Part shown: one piece after another, positions 17,753 to 26,729 of the stretch
Layout of the letters: the number at the start of each line of letters is the position of its first letter
Numbering within the stretch: the stretch's first letter is position 1
Assembly (NCBI GenBank): GCA_965232255.1
Contig: OZ246962.1
Location: forward strand, 3,596,001 to 3,660,000
Source of the DNA: Endozoicomonas sp965232255
GTDB lineage: Bacteria > Pseudomonadota > Gammaproteobacteria > Pseudomonadales > Endozoicomonadaceae
Reading direction: 5' to 3'
DNA length: 64,000 nt
The notes under the pieces: generated by a model
Databases searched by the model: none
What the model was told of the DNA's origin: nothing
What the model saw: the letters and a program-made list of their open reading frames with translations, nothing else
Position numbers and translations under genes: made by a program

Positions 17753-18328
17753 ATGGATCCTTTGCAATCGAGTGCCGCCAAAGCGGTTCCTGATGTCAGT
17801 AGCCCTGTTACTGAGCACAAGAGCAGCACCTCCTGCTGGAACAGAAGCTGCATGCGCTGTTTCCGGGCTTGTTGTTTTTCAGTGCAAACGAACGAAGCAA
17901 GATCAGGAAAAGAGTTGGCAGCGCGGGCTCCTCCCGAGCCTCAGCAGGCAGCCACGTCCACACCCCGGATATTGGGCGCCGACGTCGCTCCAGATCAGGC
18001 ACACAGCTCGAACTATACCGGACATACCCTCTCCGGTGCCGCGCTGCATTCAACCTTGTCGTCCGATGAGCACCGGGGCCGTAGCGCCAGCGTGGACTCC
18101 GGGGCCGGAGCCTTTGTCCTGGGCGGTGCTGGCTCTGATGATCACAGCAAATCTGCTGGCGACCTCAGCAGCAGTTACGACGCCACTTATAGCGGTGCTG
18201 GTCATAACGGTGCTGACCATAGCAGTGGTGACCATAGCGGCGGCGACTATGATTCTGGCGGAGGCAATGGTGGCGGCGGTGGTGGCGACTACAGCGGCGG
18301 GTATGATGCTGGTGGAGGTGCCTTCTAG
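17753..18328 (+). CDS. Small protein with Cys cluster and Ser/His/Asp/Gly-rich tail
   Basis: I do not recognise a family. The 191-residue frame starts at ATG 17753 with GGAG seven bases upstream. Residues about 25-45 hold a Cys-rich, aromatic/basic stretch (SCWNRSCMRCFRACCF) that could be lipidated or bind metal. From about residue 125 the sequence becomes low-complexity with repeats such as SSGDHSGGDYDSGGG, ending in GGYDAGGGAF. An alternative overlapping frame (17682-18341) gives an Ala/Val-rich product with a weaker start. The compositional pattern favours this frame. No signal peptide is apparent. Confidence 0.6.
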   Translation: MDPLQSSAAKAVPDVSSPVTEHKSSTSCWNRSCMRCFRACCFSVQTNEARSGKELAARAPPEPQQAATSTPRILGADVAPDQAHSSNYTGHTLSGAALHSTLSSDEHRGRSASVDSGAGAFVLGGAGSDDHSKSAGDLSSSYDATYSGAGHNGADHSSGDHSGGDYDSGGGNGGGGGGDYSGGYDAGGGAF

Positions 18329-18419
18329 AGCGGTGTTCTGACCTTGGCCATCGCAGGAGCACCGAACCATTCCTTGATCTCTGCGCTTTGCATACAATAA
18401 TCAACAGTCGACGGAACTG

Positions 18420-21400
18420 ATGGGGGATGGTGAGGTGATCAGCAGGCTGGATCAAAAAACGACCGATGCCTTGTACCGTCTTTTTGCCCAGGAGTTGGCA
18501 GCAGCGGGTTTTTCTGGCGATATTGAGTTGGGCTATGCCGAGCGGACGGTACTGGCCACCGATAACTCCATCTATCAGCTGTTGCCCGAGGGTGTGCTTT
18601 ATCCTCGCTCGACAAACGACATCAGTAAAATACTGACGCTGGCTCATCGGCCTGATTATCGTCAGGTGGTGGTCTCTGCCCGAGGCGGAGGCACCGGCAC
18701 CAACGGTCAGTCATTGACGTCTGGTTTTATGGTGGATACCAGTCGTCACATGAACCGCATTCTGGACATTAATGTCAAAGAGCGCTGGGCCAGAGTGCAG
18801 TCGGGCGTCGTTAAAGACTGCCTTAACGATCTGGTTGCCAGCGACGGTCTGTTTTTTGCCCCGGAACTATCCACCAGCAACCGGGCCACCATTGGTGGAA
18901 TGGTCAATACCGATGCCAGTGGCCAGGGGTCGGTGGTCTACGGCAAAACCCGGCACCATGTTCTTGAGCTAACCGTAGTGCTCGCCGACGGCACGATATT
19001 GAACTCCGCGCCCGTGGATGACCAACAACTGACTCAGCTTTGCCAGCGGCAGGATCGCGTGGGCCAGATTTATCGCACCCTGAAGGAAACCCACCGACAA
19101 CACAAACAACAGGTGTCGGAAGTTTTTCCAAAGCTCAGTCGCAATCTGACCGGTTATGATCTGGCCAATATTGTTAACAAGAACCACCATCATGACCTGA
19201 ACGCCCTGCTCTGCGGCTCTGAAGGTACGCTGGCCATTATCAGTGAGATCAAGGTAAACCTGCTCCCCATACCCCAACAATCGGCGTTGGTGCTGGTTTT
19301 CTATGCCGGTTTTCAGGACTCACTGCAAGATGCCCGGGCATTAATGGCGGCCAAGCCTGACTCCATAGAAACCATCGACTCACGCGTGCTTGGGCTAGCA
19401 CGCCAGGACAGCGTGTGGGAGAGCATCAAAGACTTTTTCCCGCCAGACTCCGGGCAGCAAAACGACATTGACGGTATAAACTTTGTCGAGTTTAGTGGTG
19501 CTGACGAGGCTGAAATACAGCAACGCATAGAGCGCCTGGAGGCCGAGCTGGCCAAACTTGGCCACATAGCCCGCATCGGTCATCGTGTGGTAACTGGCAA
19601 TACCAACGTGAAAAAAATCTGGCATATGCGTAAACAGGCAGTTGGCTTGCTGGGCAATATGTCCGGTGAGGCGCGCCCTATCGCGTTTGTTGAGGATGTG
19701 GCTGTGCCGCCGGAAAACCTGGCGGATTTCATTCGCGAGTTTCGGGCGCTGCTAGATAGCTATCAATTGTCGTACGGTATGTTTGGCCATGTGGACGCGG
19801 GCGTGCTCCACGTTCGTCCGGCCATTGATATGAAAAACCCAGTGCAGGAAAAACTGATCCGGCCCATCAGCGACCAAGTCGCAACCTTGGCCAGTAATTA
19901 CGGTGGCGTACTCTGGGGCGAACACGGCAAAGGGGTCCGGTCGGAATACGCCCCCAGCTTCTTTGCTGAGCTGTACCCCGTGTTGCAAGCAATCAAGGGC
20001 GTCTTTGACCCTTACAACCAACTGAATCCCGGCAAAATTGCCACCCCAGTCAGCGAATCGGCACAATTACTGAAAATTGACGAAGTCCCTACCCGTGGCC
20101 AGCACGACCGGCATATCGAGCAAAAGGCATTTGTCGCCTTTACGCGCGGCCTGTACTGCAATGGCAACGGTGCCTGCTTTAACTACCATCCCAATAGCGC
20201 CATGTGCCCCACCTGGAAGGCCACCGCCGAGCGCATCCAGTCGCCAAAAGGACGTTCTGCCCTGGTGCGTGAGTGGCTGCGCCTGCAAGCCGCTGTCGAC
20301 GTCGATATTGGTGAACAAAGCGCCATCATTGCTCGGGCTGGCCCATGGCACAACGGCAGCCGGAAGCTGATTAATCTGATCAATAAATGGCGCGGTGCCG
20401 AGGATTTCAGTCATCAGGTCTATGAAGCGCTGGACAGCTGCATGAGCTGCAAATCCTGCGCTGGCCAATGCCCTATCCAGGTGAATGTGCCCGACCTGCG
20501 CTCGCGCTTTTTTGAGCTGTACCACAGCCGCTATCCACGCCCGGTAAAGCACCATGTAGCTGCCATGCTGGAACCTGCGCTACCTCTGCTGGCCAGATTC
20601 AAAGCCGCATACAACTGGCTAATGAGCCAGACTCTCAGCAACCAGATTATGAGCAAGACCCTGGGTTTGCAGGATATTCCGGCCATCAGTAGCTCATCGC
20701 CGATTAACGACAGTTGTCGCACTGGTGCTGCCATTGCCAGCACAGCCTTGCTGGATGCTCTACCGGACAGTGAGCGGCATAAAGCCGTAATCATTGTACA
20801 GGATGCCTTTACCAGCTTCTTTGACACCTCGTTACTGACTGACCTGGTGGAGTTGCTGATCCACCTGGGCTATCGCCCATTGGTGGCACCTTATCACCCC
20901 AATGGTAAAGTGCTGCACGTTTACGGATTCCGACAACGATTCGCCAAAGTAGCCAACGTCAACAGTTGTGCGTTACAACAATTAGCAAACAGTGGTGTTG
21001 CCCTGGTGGGTCTGGACGCAGCAGTGACGCTGACTTACCGCGATGAGTACCTGGAATTGCCTGACGCCAAAGCGCCCACTGTACTGCTGCTGTCGGAGTG
21101 GTTTGCCAGCCAGTCGGCATATTTACGTCGCTTATCGCTTAATTTGGAAGACCAAATGGCAAAGCCTTTTATTCTGCTCGGGCACTGCACGGAAGTCACC
21201 AATGCACCAGCCGCTCCGGCCCAGTGGCAACAATTGTTCGATGACCTTGGCCTCACGCTTGACTATCAACCAACTGGCTGTTGCGGGATGGCCGGTATTT
21301 ACGGCCATGAGCGGCAAAACCAGCACACCGCGCGCAAGCTTTATGACTTGAGCTGGAAGCCAGTGGTACAAAACCGGGCCAACCAGGGACGACTGGTGGC

Positions 21401-21521
21401 CACTGGCTACTCCTGTCGCAGCCAGGTGAAGCGTTACGGCGACGGGCCGGTCTTGCATCCCGTTCAGGCGATTTTGCGAGTACTGAAAAAGCAGCAAGCC
21501 AATGCGCCGTCGTCGGCTTGA
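18420..21521 (+). CDS. ydiJ: YdiJ-type FAD-linked dehydrogenase with Fe-S domain
   Basis: This 1033-residue flavoprotein is a fusion of a FAD-linked 2-hydroxyacid dehydrogenase and an iron-sulfur electron-transfer module, like E. coli YdiJ (about 1018 residues), reported as a D-2-hydroxyglutarate dehydrogenase. The N-terminal FAD domain contains ARGGGTGTNGQSL and later GGMVNTDASGQGS. The FAD oxidase C domain includes EHGKGVRSEY. The Fe-S region has CNGNGACFNYHPNSAMCP and CMSCKSCAGQCPIQVNVP, and a CCG-type domain ends with TGCCGMAGIYGH. It is monocistronic and convergent with the DmsD-like gene. Confidence 0.9.
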   Translation: MGDGEVISRLDQKTTDALYRLFAQELAAAGFSGDIELGYAERTVLATDNSIYQLLPEGVLYPRSTNDISKILTLAHRPDYRQVVVSARGGGTGTNGQSLTSGFMVDTSRHMNRILDINVKERWARVQSGVVKDCLNDLVASDGLFFAPELSTSNRATIGGMVNTDASGQGSVVYGKTRHHVLELTVVLADGTILNSAPVDDQQLTQLCQRQDRVGQIYRTLKETHRQHKQQVSEVFPKLSRNLTGYDLANIVNKNHHHDLNALLCGSEGTLAIISEIKVNLLPIPQQSALVLVFYAGFQDSLQDARALMAAKPDSIETIDSRVLGLARQDSVWESIKDFFPPDSGQQNDIDGINFVEFSGADEAEIQQRIERLEAELAKLGHIARIGHRVVTGNTNVKKIWHMRKQAVGLLGNMSGEARPIAFVEDVAVPPENLADFIREFRALLDSYQLSYGMFGHVDAGVLHVRPAIDMKNPVQEKLIRPISDQVATLASNYGGVLWGEHGKGVRSEYAPSFFAELYPVLQAIKGVFDPYNQLNPGKIATPVSESAQLLKIDEVPTRGQHDRHIEQKAFVAFTRGLYCNGNGACFNYHPNSAMCPTWKATAERIQSPKGRSALVREWLRLQAAVDVDIGEQSAIIARAGPWHNGSRKLINLINKWRGAEDFSHQVYEALDSCMSCKSCAGQCPIQVNVPDLRSRFFELYHSRYPRPVKHHVAAMLEPALPLLARFKAAYNWLMSQTLSNQIMSKTLGLQDIPAISSSSPINDSCRTGAAIASTALLDALPDSERHKAVIIVQDAFTSFFDTSLLTDLVELLIHLGYRPLVAPYHPNGKVLHVYGFRQRFAKVANVNSCALQQLANSGVALVGLDAAVTLTYRDEYLELPDAKAPTVLLLSEWFASQSAYLRRLSLNLEDQMAKPFILLGHCTEVTNAPAAPAQWQQLFDDLGLTLDYQPTGCCGMAGIYGHERQNQHTARKLYDLSWKPVVQNRANQGRLVATGYSCRSQVKRYGDGPVLHPVQAILRVLKKQQANAPSSA

Positions 21522-21560
21522 TGGTTCACCCGACAAACGCAAAGTATCAAAAATAAAGTA

Positions 21561-22154
21561 TCAAAAATACAGCTGTCGCGACTCGGCAGTTACCTCGTAA
21601 GCCACGGCAACTTCCTGCAAAAACGCCTCGGCAACCTCGGCCAGTGCCCGGTAAAAACCGGTTTCGTCCGCTGCGCCCACTAGCTCCAGATAACGCCCGG
21701 CCCATGGCAACAAGTGGACGCCAAGCAGCTCCACCACGGCAGCGTCATTTTCTGTTTCCATAAAGTACGCCATAGCCAGCAGCATCAGGCCAAACTGATC
21801 ATCTGGCTCGTTCAGCTCGGTATCAAGCGCTACCCGGCGTGTCGCAAGAAAACGACGGTAGTCTAATGATGTTTCACCAAGCAGCAGGTTTTCCTGATCC
21901 AGATAGACCGAGCCCCACGGTGGTGCTGGCATATGCCCCTGCCCTTCAAACAATAGGGAAAACTGATAGGTCAACTGTTCCGGGTCGAACGTACCCATAC
22001 ATTGGGCAGCGTTTGTAATCAAGGCTGAGTCTTGCCAATCCAGCAAAACAGGCAGCTCAGCCAGCGAGGCAATCGTGGCGCGCGCTTGCTCGGATGTTGG
22101 TGCGTAATAAAACAGTGTTCCCAGCATTCTGGGTAAAACGGCAATGGCAGACAA
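21561..22154 (-). CDS. dmsD: DmsD/TorD-family molybdoenzyme chaperone
   Basis: This is a cytoplasmic redox-enzyme maturation protein. The 197-residue all-helical sequence has the DmsD pattern: LGTLFYYAP near the N-terminus, LFEGQGHMPAPPWGSVYLD, then NEPDDQFGLMLLAMAYF with the E-P-x-D signal-peptide-binding motif, and LLPWAGRYLEL. E. coli DmsD aligns well by eye. No dmsABC, tor or other twin-arginine molybdoenzyme gene is nearby; the client may lie elsewhere or may be NapA, which is about 13 kb away. The exact subfamily is uncertain. Confidence 0.8.
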   Translation of the reverse strand: MSAIAVLPRMLGTLFYYAPTSEQARATIASLAELPVLLDWQDSALITNAAQCMGTFDPEQLTYQFSLLFEGQGHMPAPPWGSVYLDQENLLLGETSLDYRRFLATRRVALDTELNEPDDQFGLMLLAMAYFMETENDAAVVELLGVHLLPWAGRYLELVGAADETGFYRALAEVAEAFLQEVAVAYEVTAESRQLYF

Positions 22155-22207
22155 CGTGGCATTTCCTGCAAAAAAAGACAGTCATTGTATGCCAAACAAC
22201 ACGGTGT

Positions 22208-24106
22208 TCACACAGGAAAACCTTTAAGTTGAGCATCCTTCAATGTATAAAGAGTCGCGAGTCCATACGCAGACCCTACCAAAATCTGAAAGCCGCAAGG
22301 ACTGAATTTTACTGAAGAAATTCTCTTGAAATTAGTTTCGCTACTTTTTGACCAAGCCGTTCCCTTTTCTACCCACGTTCTGTCTGCAAGCATACCGTAT
22401 AACTTGATCTGGCCATTACCGCAGCCTGTTACCAAGTGGCTACCATCCGGGCTGAAATCTGCACACATCACAGCATCGTTGTGGCTGAGTGTTTTTTTCA
22501 AATACCAGCGGTCAATGGCCTCAAGACCATAGAGTTTGGCAGAACAATCATCGCTGCCCGTCACCAAATGGCGACTGTCTGGACTGAAAGCAACCATATT
22601 TACATCCCTACGATGATCGATCGTTCTCATGGCATACCACTGATGACTATCAGGGTGTAAGCCAGATATTTTCACCTTCTGACAATGCATGGAGGCAGTA
22701 GCCAGATAGCGTCCATTGGGACTGAAAGTAGCCCAAGGAAAACTGGGGTAATAGTGAAAATATCTGGAATTATGATGACAACTACCGCCATATTGATGCT
22801 GAATGGTTTTTTTCAGTTCCCATTGCCCATTACTATCTATGCCATAGATTTTTGCCTTTTTGGGATGCACTGCCACCATATGGCGGTTATCAGGACTGAA
22901 AACCAGCTTGTAAACGTGCTTGCAGTCGAACTCGTTCCGCCATCGCCAATCGCTACCAGAAATTGCAAAGAACTCTATGGTAGAAAAATCCATATCCTCT
23001 TCCACTTCTGCTTCATGATATCGAAATGTGACACCATGCAGTCCGTCAGGACTGTGAGCTATTTTTCGCACCCAAAATTTCTGGCTACTGACTGGATCAG
23101 GCGACCAATTGCCGTTATTGTCCATTCCATAAATAGTTAATTTTTTTTTGCCATCACCACTGACTAAAGTGATATTTTGGCTCCTGTTGAAAAAAGTTGC
23201 TGATAAACAACAGGAATTCCAGTAGTGGGGAATAGCGATCGCTTTCGTCCATTTTCCGTCATTACTGAAGTCATAAATTTCAATTGGATATTTCCATCCA
23301 GTTGTTATTAAATAATGAGGATGGCCAGCTGTCACCACATGACGACTGTTGGGGCTGAAACTTGATTCTGATCCGGGAGTACTGCTACTTGGGATGGTAA
23401 TTTTCATTTCCCACTGACCTTGATCATTAACGCTATGAATCCTACCCCAGCTACTATTCGTCGTTAATATGTGCCGACCATTGGGACTGAAGCTCCCATA
23501 CACAACCGCCGCATTACTATATTCAATACTCTTCGTTGCTGTTATCTCAAGGAATCGACAGTTTATTGTGAACTGCATCATGAGAAAAAAAAGAAATTCT
23601 GGAAAGTATTGGTGACCACGTACCGAGAGCGCATACTCGATAAATTGCTGATCATCAGAAAATCCTCTTAGCCATGCTGTAAATTCTTGCCGAGTCAGTA
23701 AATTTGCTGCTGCCCGAAAACTCTCTTGACTCGTAGGTGTTAAACGATGCGTGAAGCATTTTCTACAAGCTATTTTTTCCTCTTCCATGAGGGTATATAG
23801 CATTTTGCAAGTCTGACGCAACGCAGCAATATCCCGAAAAGACAGTGGATTACACACTATCACCATAATCTCCGCAGGCAGCTGCAAAAGATAAGGTTGT
23901 GTATCAGGCACAGCAGAAACAGTTTTGCTGTCATGGGTTGTACGCTGTGTACCGGGAAGGTGGACAGCAGAATGATTGTCCCCCCTAGCGGGTTCATCGT
24001 AAAACTGGCCAGAAACAAGGTCTGCATGATTGGTTGAAATCATTGAAGAGGTACTCGCTGTAATCAGATGTTTCAGTTTTATATTCCCTGTTTTAATGGC
24101 AGGCAT
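22208..24106 (-). CDS. F-box and WD40-repeat protein, eukaryotic-like
   Basis: The 632-residue protein joins two modules normally eukaryotic. Residues about 76-118 match an F-box: LPAEIMVIVCNPLSFRDIAA, then LRQTCKMLYTL. From about residue 205 to the end there are nine WD40-like units, each built on FSPNGRHLVT followed by a K(I/L)YG segment and NGQW-like turn. In SCF ubiquitin ligases the F-box binds Skp1 and WD40 binds substrates, so a host-targeted effector is a reasonable inference. The ~70 N-terminal residues are polar, Ser/Thr-rich, without a Sec signal. It is flanked by ordinary core genes in both directions. Confidence 0.85.
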   Translation of the reverse strand: MPAIKTGNIKLKHLITASTSSMISTNHADLVSGQFYDEPARGDNHSAVHLPGTQRTTHDSKTVSAVPDTQPYLLQLPAEIMVIVCNPLSFRDIAALRQTCKMLYTLMEEEKIACRKCFTHRLTPTSQESFRAAANLLTRQEFTAWLRGFSDDQQFIEYALSVRGHQYFPEFLFFLMMQFTINCRFLEITATKSIEYSNAAVVYGSFSPNGRHILTTNSSWGRIHSVNDQGQWEMKITIPSSSTPGSESSFSPNSRHVVTAGHPHYLITTGWKYPIEIYDFSNDGKWTKAIAIPHYWNSCCLSATFFNRSQNITLVSGDGKKKLTIYGMDNNGNWSPDPVSSQKFWVRKIAHSPDGLHGVTFRYHEAEVEEDMDFSTIEFFAISGSDWRWRNEFDCKHVYKLVFSPDNRHMVAVHPKKAKIYGIDSNGQWELKKTIQHQYGGSCHHNSRYFHYYPSFPWATFSPNGRYLATASMHCQKVKISGLHPDSHQWYAMRTIDHRRDVNMVAFSPDSRHLVTGSDDCSAKLYGLEAIDRWYLKKTLSHNDAVMCADFSPDGSHLVTGCGNGQIKLYGMLADRTWVEKGTAWSKSSETNFKRISSVKFSPCGFQILVGSAYGLATLYTLKDAQLKGFPV

Positions 24107-24196
24107 GCAGCGTAACGACTTTTGTTATTGACGAGCCTGTTATTGACGAGTCGCTCGGTCGACTCGTTTACGCGAGAACAGTTCCGCTCAGGCACA

Positions 24197-24949
24197 TCAA
24201 GGAGCCCGGTGCGCCTCGATAGCTACCACAAAAGGAGCCGCTCGATAACTGGCCCAGTAGTCATCGCCCCTGGCTTCCATACCTGCCTCTGAAATGGGCG
24301 GATAGAGCACATTGACGCTGGCAAATCCAGCCTCTTGCAAGCAAGTGGCAACAGTCTGGGGCGACCAGCAGTAATCGGTAAAATGCACGGCAATCTCACT
24401 TACTTCAATGGTCAGTTCAAAGGGTGACCCCTCTTGCAGATTACTGGCTGTCTTGATTTTTTTGCCGTAACAATCATCAGGAGTTTGCGGATTATGCTGA
24501 ATCTTGGCGTATTGGGCACAATCAATGGCCAGCAAGTAGCTGTAGCCGTCGGGCGACGTATGATAAAAAAGCGTTTCAGCCAACTCTTGCAGATGATTAC
24601 GTGTGGCCAGGCGACTGGTTAGCCAAAAGGCAAACACCGCCGAAAATGACTGCTCCAGGCGCAACGTGCTCGGGTCACCCTGGCGAAACTCAATGCCCAG
24701 CCCAGCAGCTTCGCTGATCTGAATTCCCCGTTCCAGCATGGCCGGACACTGCTCCACGCCAACCACATACTGAGCACCGGCGGCCACGGCCAGACGCGAG
24801 AAAAACCCTTCGTTACAATGCAGGTCAAGCACTGATGTTACCGGCCGTGCCTCCAGAATGCCTTGCACATAAGGCGTATAAACATAGCGAGCGACGGACG
24901 ATTCAGCGACAGCTATGGCGTAGTCGTCAGGCGTGAAAGAGTGATTCAT
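24197..24949 (-). CDS. Class I SAM-dependent methyltransferase, substrate unknown
   Basis: The 250-residue protein has a Rossmann methyltransferase pattern: VTSVLDLHCNEGFFSRLAV (motif I), VVGVEQCP (motif II acidic residue), and FRQGDPSTL. FYHTSPDGYSYLLAID is the post-motif strand. Start ATG 24949 is preceded by AAGGG nine bases upstream; an earlier in-frame ATG at 24976 adds nine residues. It stands alone, divergent from radA. The divergent start and general fold do not reveal the substrate (small molecule, lipid or protein). Confidence 0.8.
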   Translation of the reverse strand: MNHSFTPDDYAIAVAESSVARYVYTPYVQGILEARPVTSVLDLHCNEGFFSRLAVAAGAQYVVGVEQCPAMLERGIQISEAAGLGIEFRQGDPSTLRLEQSFSAVFAFWLTSRLATRNHLQELAETLFYHTSPDGYSYLLAIDCAQYAKIQHNPQTPDDCYGKKIKTASNLQEGSPFELTIEVSEIAVHFTDYCWSPQTVATCLQEAGFASVNVLYPPISEAGMEARGDDYWASYRAAPFVVAIEAHRAP

Positions 24950-25113
24950 GTCAGCAAACCCTTGTACATTTCTCACTGAAGTATCGCAGAAATCTCAAGT
25001 TTGGCCTGTCGAAGATGGCACGGCCGAGTAAAGTATTTCATTTAACTGTTAACTGTCGTTTGTTACCGTTTAACCTGCGGAGATTGACGGCAATTTTTCT
25101 CAACGGATCGTTC

Positions 25114-26487
25114 ATGACAAAAGTAAAATCCCGAAAAGCTTACGTATGCACCGAGTGCGGCAGTGAAGCCGCGAAATGGCAAGGCCAGTGCCCTGACTGT
25201 AAGGCGTGGAACACTTATAAAGAGGTCAATCTGGGCCCAGCTGCCTCTCCCTCCATTGGTGCTGGCAACAAGGCTGGTTTTGCCGGGGCGCTTGATGGTC
25301 TGAAAACCCTCAACGAAGTGGATGTGCAGGAGGCGCCTCGTTTCACTAGCGGTATGACCGAGTTCGACCGGGTACTTGGCGGCGGTTTTGTTCCCGGCAG
25401 CGCAGTATTGATTGGTGGTCATCCGGGCGCGGGTAAAAGCACTATCTTGTTGCAAGTGCTCTGTCACGTAGCCCAGTCCATGAATGCCCTGTACGTCTCC
25501 GGCGAAGAGTCACTGCAACAGATTGCCTCTCGTGCCCAACGTCTCGGGCTGCCCACAGATCGATTGAAAATGCTGGCAGAGACGTCCGCTGAAAATATTG
25601 TTGCCGTGGCCGAGCAGGAAAAGCCCGGCATTATCGTCATCGATTCCATTCAGGTGATGTATATGAGTGGCGTAGACTCAGTACCCGGCGGTGTTGCCCA
25701 GGTCAAGGAGTCAGCCGCATTTCTGACGCGCTTCGCCAAGCAGAGCGGTACAGTTTTGCTGATTGTCGGTCATGTCACCAAAGACAACTCCCTGGCCGGC
25801 CCTATGACTCTGTCGCATATCATTGATACCCAGATCATGCTCGGGAATACCGACGATTCACGCTTTCGCATGATGCGCGCCACCAAAAACCGTTTTGGGC
25901 AGGTCAATGAGTTGGGCATTTTCGCCATGACCGAAACCGGTATGAAAGAGGTAAAAAATCCTTCGGCAATTTTTCTCTCGCGCACCCAGGAGCCTACCTC
26001 CGGCAGTATTATTTCCGTACTGTGGGAAGGTACTCGTCCGCTGTTGATTGAAATACAGGGCCTGGTGGTGGAATCGCAGTTAGGTAATCCTCGTCGTGTA
26101 ACCGTGGGCGTGGAGCAAAACCGCCTGGCCATGTTGTTGGCCATTCTTACTCGCCACGGCGGTATTTTTACCAGCGATCAGGATGTTTTTCTCAACGTGG
26201 TGGGCGGGGTAAAAATCACCGAAACCAGCGCCGACCTGGCTAGCCTGCTAACGGTTGTCTCCAGTCTGCGTGATATCCCGCTGCCGCAAGATCTGGTGGC
26301 TTTTGGCGAAGTGGGGCTGGCTGGTGAGATTCGTCCAGTGGCTTATGGTCAGGAGCGGTTGATTGAGGCGGCCAAGCACGGCTTTAGTCGGGCGATTGTG
26401 CCGGCGGCTAATCAGCCACGAAAGCCCATACCTGGATTGACGGTTATTGCAGTGAGTAAACTTTCGCAGGCATTAGAGGCGATTTGA
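25114..26487 (+). CDS. radA: RadA, DNA repair and branch-migration ATPase
   Basis: RadA (Sms) extends and processes recombination intermediates with RecA. The 457-residue product has an N-terminal zinc finger (CTECGS and CPDCKAW, residues 12-29), a RecA-like ATPase core with Walker A GGHPGAGKST at about residue 103, the RadA-specific KNRFG motif, and a C-terminal Lon-protease-like domain containing LPQDLVAFGEVGLAGEIRPV. The start at ATG 25114 gives the usual length; the open frame reaches back to 25015 but that extension does not resemble RadA. Confidence 0.97.
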   Translation: MTKVKSRKAYVCTECGSEAAKWQGQCPDCKAWNTYKEVNLGPAASPSIGAGNKAGFAGALDGLKTLNEVDVQEAPRFTSGMTEFDRVLGGGFVPGSAVLIGGHPGAGKSTILLQVLCHVAQSMNALYVSGEESLQQIASRAQRLGLPTDRLKMLAETSAENIVAVAEQEKPGIIVIDSIQVMYMSGVDSVPGGVAQVKESAAFLTRFAKQSGTVLLIVGHVTKDNSLAGPMTLSHIIDTQIMLGNTDDSRFRMMRATKNRFGQVNELGIFAMTETGMKEVKNPSAIFLSRTQEPTSGSIISVLWEGTRPLLIEIQGLVVESQLGNPRRVTVGVEQNRLAMLLAILTRHGGIFTSDQDVFLNVVGGVKITETSADLASLLTVVSSLRDIPLPQDLVAFGEVGLAGEIRPVAYGQERLIEAAKHGFSRAIVPAANQPRKPIPGLTVIAVSKLSQALEAI

Positions 26488-26729
26488 CGTATTTTTTTGG
26501 TGTGGTGGTTAGGCTCGGTAGATAGGTGGATATTGGTACAAGCCGATGCTACGCAGTAATGACCCGACTCCAGTAGCATATATTTTTTTGCATACATGGA
26601 TGCTGGCGATTTTGCATAGAGGGAGTACCTGTCAATATTGGTAAAACTGAACCTTTTCGTAATTTAACGACCTAATAGCTCGTTGAACGCTTGGAAAGTA
26701 TCTGATGTAGGGACTTTGTTTACCAATCA

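Noticed and set aside
17682..18341. 219-codon frame overlapping the Cys/Gly-rich protein gene.
   Set aside because: The 17753 frame has the better ribosome-binding site and an ordered Gly/Asp/His tail; the other frame looks like its shadow.
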